13,189 nt of DNA from CAZUVM01 sp964623885 (lineage in GTDB: Bacteria > Verrucomicrobiota > Verrucomicrobiia > Limisphaerales > UBA8199), in the NCBI GenBank assembly GCA_964623885.1, contig CAZUVM010000182.1:1-13189 (forward strand). Direction: 5' to 3'. A program made the position numbers and the translations under genes. The notes below the pieces were generated by a model. The model worked only from the letters and a program-made list of their open reading frames with translations, ran no database searches and had not been told where the DNA came from. Positions 1-5,686 of this stretch are shown here, piece after piece (within the stretch, counting starts at the first letter, position 1; the number at the start of each line of letters is the position of its first letter).

Positions 1-120
1 GTGAAACGTCGCCGCAAGCATTACCCTGTGCTTAACCGACCGCGCCGCCAGTTCGTCGAGATCTCCCACCGCAGCCGTTACTGGAAAACAAGACCTCGGA
101 ATTATAGGGCGCTTAACTAA
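1..120 (+). CDS. Short basic hypothetical ORF, possibly the 3' end of a gene cut by the window edge
   Basis: Frame 1 is open from the first base (a GTG) to a TAA at 118-120, giving 39 residues. The product is strongly basic, rich in Arg and Lys, with aromatic residues spread along it. I do not recognise it. Because the window begins inside the frame, it may be the C-terminus of a longer protein, a tiny ORF starting at the GTG, or chance. No ribosome binding site can be judged. Confidence 0.25.
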   Translation: MKRRRKHYPVLNRPRRQFVEISHRSRYWKTRPRNYRALN

Positions 121-156
121 GGGCCATTCGGGCCAAGCCTCTTTTCTCAGCCAGGT

Positions 157-378
157 TCACCGCTCGGAATACTTCAGAGCCATCTTTTCCATGGGTACCC
201 GGGTCACCTTGTTTTCGAACGCGAACGCCAATTCAACATCCTGCAGCTTCCAGCGTTCGATGAACTCCAAAGCCCGGTCGATCAGTTTGAAATTGTGCGC
301 CCGACGAGGATCCGTGGTCCACTGATCCGGTCCTTCGAAGTAGAGTCCCGAGGAGACTTTCCGCAACAACGTTTTCAT
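157..378 (-). CDS. Small conserved-looking hypothetical protein (73 aa)
   Basis: The product begins MKTLLRKVSSGLYFEGPDQW and is a compact, soluble, mixed-charge protein without a signal peptide, membrane segment or metal motif. The stretch around residues 28-52 (HNFKLIDRALEFIERW and following) reads as one amphipathic helix plus a strand. I place the start at the ATG at 376-378 because a GAAGG lies about 4 bases upstream on the minus strand. An in-frame ATG at 397-399 would add seven residues. It diverges from prfB. Its protein-like composition makes it a credible gene, and it resembles small unknown proteins I associate with Verrucomicrobia, but I can give no function. Confidence 0.6.
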   Translation of the reverse strand: MKTLLRKVSSGLYFEGPDQWTTDPRRAHNFKLIDRALEFIERWKLQDVELAFAFENKVTRVPMEKMALKYSER

Positions 379-421
379 CTTACCTTCGCCCGTTTCCAAT
401 GGCCCTATTCACTCTACCTCG

Positions 422-435
422 TATGCTAAAGCATA
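422..435. repeat. Short perfect palindrome upstream of the small minus-strand gene
   Basis: TATGCT, two A bases, then AGCATA form a 6-bp inverted repeat in the promoter region of the divergent small gene. It could be an operator or contain a -10-like hexamer for the minus strand. Nothing else in the sequence assigns it a role. Confidence 0.3.
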
Positions 436-504
436 GTCGATGCCACCTTGATTTCCTGCGGAAACTGCGGCATTTTCAACAAGAATTGCCTCCCAAGCGC
501 GTGG

Positions 505-527
505 TTTTCACGCAAGAAGCGTGAAAA
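505..527. promoter_or_regulatory. 9-bp perfect inverted repeat in the divergent intergenic region
   Basis: TTTTCACGC (505-513) and GCGTGAAAA (519-527) are perfect reverse complements around an AAGAA spacer. The site lies between the small minus-strand gene and prfB, 120 bases before the prfB start. It could be a protein-binding site or an RNA hairpin. No run of T follows the stem on either strand, so a Rho-independent terminator is unlikely. Confidence 0.4.
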
Positions 528-646
528 TGACGCAACTGGTAGGGACGCCTACTCGGCGTGGCCATACTTAGAGTCGCCCGATGGGATTATCGTTCCCCTC
601 TCCTTAAGGTTGCGTCCGCCGAATGCCCAGCCTACATTCGCCCGCC

Positions 647-1793
647 ATGTTTGATACCATTCGAGCCGAAGTCACGACTGCCGCTGATAAGCTTACCCAT
701 CTGCGGAGGTTTCTTTGACGTACCAGGCGCCCAAAAACGCCTTGGCGAGCTCAACGCCTTGATGGCGGCGGACAATTTCTGGAATAACCGCGAACAGGCC
801 CAGAAGTTCATCGAGGAAGCCAACAGCCTCCGTAATAAGACGGAACCGCTGCTCAAAGCTGAGAAGGAACTGGAAGATTTTCGGGTAATGGTCGAACTGG
901 GTGAGGCTGAACCCGAGGGTGCCCAGGCAAAAATCCAGCAGGAACTGGAAACCGACCTCTCCCGCTTCTTCAAGTCGCTCGATGCCCTGGAATTGAAGGT
1001 GTTCCTAAGTGGCCCTCACGACCGTAACAATTGTATCCTCAGCCTTAACGCGGGCGCCGGTGGCACCGAGTCATGCGACTGGGCTAACATGCTCATGCGC
1101 ATGTACCAGCGCTGGGGTGAGTCGCGAGGCTGGAAAGTCGAACTCGAGGACGTACTACCGGGAGAGGCCGCCGGCGTGAAGAGCGCCACTTTGCTTATGA
1201 CCGGCGAAAATGCTTATGGCTTTGCCAAAGCCGAGCGCGGTGTGCACCGGCTAGTGCGAATTTCGCCGTTTGACGCCAACAAACGCCGGCACACCAGCTT
1301 TGCCAGCGTTGATGTTATCGCGGAAATCGAGGAAACCTCAAATGACATTGAAATCCCGCCCAGCGAACTGAAGGTCGACACGTATCGGTCGGGCGGCAAA
1401 GGGGGCCAGAACGTCAACAAAGTCGAGACAGCGGTCCGTATCACCCATCTGCCGACGGGCACGGTGGCCGCCTCCCAAAACCAGCGTTCCCAGCATCAAA
1501 ACCGGGCCACCGCCATGAAACTGCTGTTATCCAAGCTCTACGCTCAACGCGTGGACGCGCAAAAGGCAGAGATGGAACGGTTCTACGGCGAAAAAGGAAG
1601 CATCTCCTGGGGTAACCAGATCCGCAGTTACGTGTTTCAGCCGTATCGCATGGTCAAGGATCTGCGGACCGGAGTCGAGACCAGCAACGTCCAAGCCGTC
1701 ATGGACGGTGAACTCGACCCTTTTGTGAACGGCTGGCTCCGCGCCGGATGCCCGGCCAAACGCATGCAGGGTGTTAAAGATGAGGAAGAGTAA
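647..1793 (+). CDS. prfB: Peptide chain release factor 2, made by programmed +1 frameshifting
   Basis: RF2 recognises UGA and UAA stop codons and triggers release of the finished peptide on the ribosome. The zero frame starts at ATG 647 (MFDTIRAEV) and reads 23 codons to CTT followed by an in-frame TGA at 716-718. The +1 frame continues from GAC at 717 to the TAA at 1793, for 381 residues in total (E. coli RF2 has 365). The fused product reads LRRFL-DVPGAQKRLGEL, matching the E. coli RF2 junction. The stop-recognition tripeptide SPF is at residues 206-208 and the catalytic GGQ at 252-254. The C-terminal block (WGNQIRSYVFQPYRMVKDLRTGVETSN) is also typical. An open frame reaching back to 558 in the +1 frame is not the real N-terminus. 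Identification is firm. Confidence 0.96.
705..719 (+). promoter_or_regulatory. prfB programmed +1 frameshift site
   Basis: An internal Shine-Dalgarno GGAGG (705-709) is followed by a 3-base spacer TTT, then the slippery CTT (713-715), the in-frame stop TGA (716-718) and C. Spacing and slip sequence match the E. coli prfB site. In that established system low RF2 slows decoding of UGA, the leucyl-tRNA slips from CUU to UUU, and more RF2 is made. The same autoregulation is inferred here. Confidence 0.95.
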
Positions 1794-1807
1794 AACCCGA
1801 ATTTGCC

Positions 1808-1840
1808 CTTCGTTCTACGTTCGGCCTTCGGCTTTCGACC
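1808..1840 (-). repeat. CCGAA-type intergenic repeat tract (inverted orientation)
   Basis: On the minus strand this stretch reads as a chain of near-repeats of CGAA and CCGAA, including CCGAAGGCCGAA. That 12-mer recurs exactly, in the opposite orientation, at 4005-4016. It lies directly before the trpC start, and the trpC frame stays open through it, so a naive start would place repeat-encoded residues on the protein. Confidence 0.55.
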
Positions 1841-1847
1841 ATGTCTT

Positions 1848-2648
1848 GTGAGTATCCTGGATACCATCGTCGAACAGAAGCGGAGTGAAGTGGCTAAATT
1901 GCCGGCAGCCTCGATCACTCCGTCTGCTCTGGAAGCTGCTATGGCTGCTCGTGGCGATCGCCGAGATTTCATTGCGGCTTTGCGCCAACCGAGATCCGGC
2001 TCCGTCGCCCTTATTGCCGAAGTCAAAAAGGCCTCGCCTTCGGCTGGGGTGATTTGTCCGGATTTCGATCCGGTCCGCGTCGCTCGGCAATATCAGGCTG
2101 CCGGCGCCAGTTGCCTATCTGTCCTGACCGATGCGAAATTCTTTCAAGGGTCGCTAACGTATTTGAAAGAGATCCGCAAAACAGTGAAACTGCCACTGCT
2201 CCGCAAGGATTTCATCATCGATGAAAGGCAGATTCTGGAAGCGATCGAGTGGGGTGCCGATGCGATTCTTTTGATCGTGGCGATTCTGACCAATGGCCAG
2301 TTACAGCACTTTCACGCTCTGGCGTGCAATGCGGGCCTGGCGGTTTTGGTTGAAGTCCACGATGAAACCGAGTTGGACCGCGCCTTGACCGCCGGCGTGG
2401 AGTTGCTCGGCGTCAATAATCGCGACCTCAAAACATTCAAGGTGGATCTGGGCACGACCGAACGATTGGCTGCGCGTCTGGCGGACAAATCTCTCGAATC
2501 ACCGCCGCTCCTTGTCACTGAAAGCGGGATTCACAGCCGCGCCGATGTCCAGCGCATGGCATGTTGCGGGGCGCGCGCCGTTTTGGTTGGCGAATCACTC
2601 ATGCGAGGCGATCCGGAGCAGAAGACGCGGGAATTGCTGCAGAGTTGA
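1848..2648 (+). CDS. trpC: Indole-3-glycerol-phosphate synthase
   Basis: This enzyme converts carboxyphenylamino-deoxyribulose phosphate to indole-3-glycerol phosphate in tryptophan synthesis. The 266-residue product is a single TIM barrel of normal length. The expected active-site residues are all present: E58 and K60 (AEVKKASPS), K120 (LLRKDF), E169 (VLVEV), N190 (GVNNRD), and E225-S226 (VTESGI); residue roles come from the well-studied archaeal enzyme. I chose the GTG at 1848 because the family usually opens with a SILD-like segment; upstream residues are encoded by a repeat tract. No clear Shine-Dalgarno is visible. It is monofunctional, not fused to trpF, and no other trp gene is in the window. 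It lies 54 bases after prfB. Confidence 0.93.
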   Translation: MSILDTIVEQKRSEVAKLPAASITPSALEAAMAARGDRRDFIAALRQPRSGSVALIAEVKKASPSAGVICPDFDPVRVARQYQAAGASCLSVLTDAKFFQGSLTYLKEIRKTVKLPLLRKDFIIDERQILEAIEWGADAILLIVAILTNGQLQHFHALACNAGLAVLVEVHDETELDRALTAGVELLGVNNRDLKTFKVDLGTTERLAARLADKSLESPPLLVTESGIHSRADVQRMACCGARAVLVGESLMRGDPEQKTRELLQS

Positions 2649-2874
2649 CCTTGGGATTCTTCTTGCCCGCAACTGCGTGAAAGACTAACCTCAATCATTC
2701 CGTGGCGATTGGTACTGAGACGTTATACCGGGGCTTCCAACGGTTAGCGGAGCTGGCATTCGCCAGGTTCTCGGTTCATCCAAGTGCTAACACCCGCCCG
2801 ACTGCTTAAGGCCGCAAGCAGGCTCTCCCGCAGTCCCGGGTGCACACTGCCAATTCTCGTTCGCGGAGAACTTG

Positions 2875-3972
2875 ATGAACGCGCCAGGCAGGACTGGACA
2901 GGGCTATGAGGGTATCGGGCTTGCATCCGCTTTGCGCGGTTGCTTGAGCGGCGGCGCTGTTTTCATCGATCCCGATTCCAAGTCGGCGACTTTAAGTCCG
3001 GACGCTTGTCTGCTGTTGGGCCTGTCGCCTCAATCACCACAGCAATCCTGGGAAAAGCTTCCTGCTTCCCTGGTAGAGGTCGCAAATCTGGCGCTGAAGT
3101 CCGGCCCTTTGCCTCACCGCACAATCCAATTTGCCGCTGCGGATGCAACGCACCGCGGTCTCGAGGTGAGCGCGTTTCCAGTCGGTCGAGATGGGAATAC
3201 TTCCGGCGTGATACTGTTGCTGGCGGACTCAACGGCTCTTCGCGAATGTGAAGAGCGGCTGCAGCGGCTCGACCGCCTCGCCAATCTTGGCACCCTGGCC
3301 GCCAGCATGGCTCACGAAATAAAAAATGCCCTCGTGGCCGGCCGAACCTTTGTGGATCTGCTGCTCGAAAAAAACCCCAAAGCGGAACTGACCGATGTGG
3401 TCCGCCGTGAGTTAGCCCGCATCGATGCCATTGTGGCCCGCCTGCTGAAGTTCGCTCGACCCGCCCGCCCCAACTTTGCTGACGTCCATGTGCACGACTC
3501 TCTGGAACACGCTCTGCGCTTGCTACAACCCCAGCTTGAAAACCGCGGTATTGGCCTCGACCGCCGGATGAACGCTGCCTCCGACCTGGTCACCGCTGAT
3601 GAAGGAGAACTGCTGCAGGCTTTCATGAATCTCCTCCTCAACGCTCTCGAAGCCCTGGCCCCGGAGGGAAAACTTAGTGTGATTACGGAAAATGTCCAAG
3701 ATTCGCAGAACACCGGCACGCAGCCGAGTTCTGAAATTCGAATCACGATCGCGGATGATGGCATCGGCATCCCGGGCGAGCACCTTGATCGTCTTTTCGA
3801 ACCGTTCTTCACTACCAAATCAAGCGGAACAGGATTGGGCCTGGCAGTCACCAAACGCATTATCCAGGAGCACCGCGGCGTGCTCACGGTTGAAAGCCAA
3901 CCCGGCAAAGGCACGTCCTTCTTCATCGCCCTTCCCCTCGCCATGGGGCAAGGACCTCCCACGCGCATTTAA
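2875..3972 (+). CDS. Cytoplasmic PAS-like sensor histidine kinase (NtrB/AtoS type)
   Basis: The 365-residue protein has no membrane segment, so it should sense a cytoplasmic signal. Residues about 20-120 look like a divergent PAS fold (AVFIDPDSKSATLSPDACLLLGL, then GVILLLADSTALRE). A short coiled coil (ECEERLQRLDRLANLG) leads to the H-box SMAHEIKNAL with phospho-acceptor His147. The ATPase domain shows the N-box FMNLLLNALEAL (Asn256), the G1 box DDGIGIP (294-300), the F-box LFEPFFTTK and the G2 box GTGLGLA (318-324). The start is set by GGAG at 2865-2868, six bases before ATG 2875; TTG at 2872 is the alternative. No response regulator is next to it. The H-box has Ala where many relatives have Pro (HEIRNPL). 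Confidence 0.9.
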   Translation: MNAPGRTGQGYEGIGLASALRGCLSGGAVFIDPDSKSATLSPDACLLLGLSPQSPQQSWEKLPASLVEVANLALKSGPLPHRTIQFAAADATHRGLEVSAFPVGRDGNTSGVILLLADSTALRECEERLQRLDRLANLGTLAASMAHEIKNALVAGRTFVDLLLEKNPKAELTDVVRRELARIDAIVARLLKFARPARPNFADVHVHDSLEHALRLLQPQLENRGIGLDRRMNAASDLVTADEGELLQAFMNLLLNALEALAPEGKLSVITENVQDSQNTGTQPSSEIRITIADDGIGIPGEHLDRLFEPFFTTKSSGTGLGLAVTKRIIQEHRGVLTVESQPGKGTSFFIALPLAMGQGPPTRI

Positions 3973-4000
3973 GTCCTGTTGCAAGTGATCTGCAGCCCTG

Positions 4001-4056
4001 AAATCCGAAGGCCGAATCCCCGAGGGCCGAAAGAACTCCGAAATTCGAAGTCCGAA
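4001..4056 (+). repeat. CCGAA-type intergenic repeat tract
   Basis: The stretch consists of degenerate units around CCGAA (AAATCCGAAGGCCGAA, then GGCCGAAAG, CTCCGAAATTCGAAG, TCCGAA). Units recur at roughly 7-12 base intervals. It fills the gap between the kinase and the metallophosphoesterase. The same 12-mer CCGAAGGCCGAA occurs inverted before trpC. Such tracts are, to my recollection, frequent between genes in Verrucomicrobia; their role is unknown to me. Confidence 0.6.
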
Positions 4057-4145
4057 AAAAACGCCAACGCCCATCGATTCGCGTTTCGGTCTTCCCAGCA
4101 CTTTTGCAGCAGGCTTTAGCATAGCGCCTAAGCGTCGCCCTCCGC

Positions 4146-5123
4146 ATGGCTCAGACCGTCACCCTTGGCATTGTCAGCGATATTCATTACGCCAGCGCCG
4201 CTGAACAAGCGCGCGGCGAAGAATACGAATTCGCCGGCATCCCCAATCCCTTGCTGCGTTTCCTCGTCCGCATCTATCGCCATTTTTTCTGGATGCGCCA
4301 ACCCATGGGGCACAACGATCTGCTCGATCGCTTTATCACCCAATGCGTCCAAGCGGACTACGTGATCGCCAACGGCGACTATTCGTGCAACTCCGCCTTC
4401 ATTGGTGTCAGCGACGACGCCGCTTGCCAAAGCGTGCACGAATGTCTCGGCAAACTGCGCGAGAAGTTCGGCGCTCGGTTCTTTGCCAGTTTCGGCGACC
4501 ATGAACTCGGAAAGATCAGCTTCTTCGGCGAGCAAGGCGGGATGCGGTTGGCCAGTTTCCATCGTGCTCAGGACGATTTAGGCTTGCAGCCGTTCTGGCA
4601 ACTTAATCTCGGTCGCTACGTCTTGATTGGCCTGGTTTCGTCGCTGGTGGCCTTCCCGGTCTTCGAACCCGACACCTTGGTTGCCGAGCGCACCGAATGG
4701 ACAAAGCTGCGCGACTTACATTTATGCGCGCTCCGCCAAGCCTTCGGGGCCCTGCGCCCGGAACAAAGGGTATTGCTGTTTTGCCACGACCCCACCGCGC
4801 TGCCTTTCCTGTGGGCTGAATCGGAAATTCAGCGGCGGATCGGCCAAATCGAGCAAACTATTATTGGCCACATGCACTCACCGCTGATTTTCTGGAAGAG
4901 CCGCCGGCTGGCGGGCATGCCGCGCATCACATTTCTGGGCCACACCGCCAAACGCTTCACCGCCGCCTTGCGCCAGGCTCGCCAATGGCGGCCCTTCAAT
5001 GTGCGGCTTTGTCCATCGCTCGCGGGCATTGAGCTGCTCAAAGATGGGGGCTACCTGACCGCGGAGCTGGATCTGGATAGCCGGGGCCCGGCCCAATTCC
5101 GCCGGCACTATCTCCCGCGCTGA
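4146..5123 (+). CDS. Calcineurin-like metallophosphoesterase
   Basis: The 325-residue protein carries the ordered metal-binding blocks of the calcineurin-like superfamily: SDIH (D12, H14), NGD (GD at 77-78), FGDHE (117-120), FCHD (H214) and GHMH (241-244). These enzymes use two metals to hydrolyse phosphomonoesters, phosphodiesters or related bonds; the substrate here cannot be told. In the third block Asp118 sits where the family normally has Asn (GNHD/E). A hydrophobic stretch at 155-172 (GRYVLIGLVSSLVAFPVF) is probably a core beta strand, not a membrane anchor. No signal peptide is visible, so it is likely cytoplasmic. ATG 4146 is the first sensible start and lacks a clear Shine-Dalgarno. 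It stands alone between the kinase and the iron-sulfur block. Confidence 0.82.
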   Translation: MAQTVTLGIVSDIHYASAAEQARGEEYEFAGIPNPLLRFLVRIYRHFFWMRQPMGHNDLLDRFITQCVQADYVIANGDYSCNSAFIGVSDDAACQSVHECLGKLREKFGARFFASFGDHELGKISFFGEQGGMRLASFHRAQDDLGLQPFWQLNLGRYVLIGLVSSLVAFPVFEPDTLVAERTEWTKLRDLHLCALRQAFGALRPEQRVLLFCHDPTALPFLWAESEIQRRIGQIEQTIIGHMHSPLIFWKSRRLAGMPRITFLGHTAKRFTAALRQARQWRPFNVRLCPSLAGIELLKDGGYLTAELDLDSRGPAQFRRHYLPR

Positions 5124-5140
5124 TTTAGAATTATTCCAAA
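5124..5140. promoter_or_regulatory. PerR/Fur-like operator box before the Fur-family gene
   Basis: The core TTAGAATTATTCCAA (5125-5139) is a 7-1-7 inverted repeat with one mismatched pair, and agrees with the known PerR box (TTATAAT-N-ATTATAA) at 12 of the 14 specified or 15 total positions depending on how the centre is scored. It starts just after the metallophosphoesterase stop and ends two bases before a TTGACA -35 element. Autoregulation by the downstream regulator is inferred. Confidence 0.55.
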
Positions 5141-5142
5141 TA

Positions 5143-5171
5143 TTGACAGGGCCGGGCTCGGACGCTACTGT
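5143..5171 (+). promoter_or_regulatory. Sigma70-type promoter for the fur-suf block
   Basis: A perfect TTGACA (5143-5148) is followed after 17 bases by TACTGT (5166-5171), a weak -10 with 3 of 6 consensus bases. Transcription would start near 5178, only a few bases before the GTG/ATG start codons, which predicts an almost leaderless mRNA. Confidence 0.5.
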
Positions 5172-5183
5172 ACGCTTCGAGTG

Positions 5184-5645
5184 ATGGGTGTCATAGAGAA
5201 ACAACGGTCGAAGGACCGTCTCAACGAACGGTTGGCTACGAGTGGTTTTCGTTTTACGCCGCAACGCCAGCACGTCTATGCTGTGCTCCTGCAGAAGCGC
5301 GATCACCCGACCGCCGAAGAAGTTTTCATCCGGTCTAAACGCGCCATGCCGGGAATCTCTATGGCCACTGTTTACAACTGTCTCGAGGCGCTGGTTTGCT
5401 CCGGCCTGGCTCGTCAGGTTACCGTAGAACGTGGCGCGGCTCGCTTTTGCCCGAACATGCAGGAACATTGCCATTTCTACTGCGACAATTGCGCGAGCGT
5501 GTTTGACATCGCATTGCCGCCGGAGCACGCCTTGCCTTTGCCGCGAGGCTTTCGAGCCCAACGATTTGATGTTACCATACATGGCCGCTGCCCCGGCTGC
5601 TCAAACGGGGGCGTCCAAGACAAACCACGCGCCCCTAGACGGTAG
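5184..5645 (+). CDS. Fur/PerR-family metal-dependent transcriptional regulator
   Basis: The 153-residue protein has the N-terminal winged helix (RFTPQRQHVYAVL; recognition region ISMATVYNCLEAL) and the C-terminal dimerisation domain. Two CxxC pairs (C100/C103 and C136/C139) form the usual structural zinc site. Set against B. subtilis PerR, the regulatory metal ligands H37, H91, H93 and D104 correspond to H41, H95, H97 and D108, but the D85 position is Cys89. Start is ATG 5184; GTG 5181 directly precedes it. There is no Shine-Dalgarno, consistent with the close promoter. It sits 41 bases before sufB, so it probably controls iron-sulfur assembly in response to iron or peroxide, and itself through the box at 5124-5140. 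Whether it senses iron, peroxide or another signal is not decided by sequence. Confidence 0.9.
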   Translation: MGVIEKQRSKDRLNERLATSGFRFTPQRQHVYAVLLQKRDHPTAEEVFIRSKRAMPGISMATVYNCLEALVCSGLARQVTVERGAARFCPNMQEHCHFYCDNCASVFDIALPPEHALPLPRGFRAQRFDVTIHGRCPGCSNGGVQDKPRAPRR

Positions 5646-5686
5646 ACATCGGTTTTTAGCCTTGTAAATTCTGCAACCTTTTTTGG

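Noticed and set aside
190..202. GGTACCCGGG, resembling a cloning polylinker
   Set aside because: It is only ten bases, lies inside a plausible reading frame, and no other vector-like sequence is nearby.
448..654. 68-residue ORF across the divergent gap
   Set aside because: It translates through the 505-527 palindrome, has no recognisable protein character or Shine-Dalgarno, and overlaps the prfB start.
558..716. In-frame N-terminal extension of the release factor reading frame
   Set aside because: Its residues do not resemble RF2, and the 647 ATG frame with the frameshift site gives the expected N-terminus.
4113..4123. GCTTTAGCATA, also found inverted near 422-435
   Set aside because: An 11-base match with partial palindromic character in only two places is close to chance; it could be a decayed REP-like remnant but nothing supports that.
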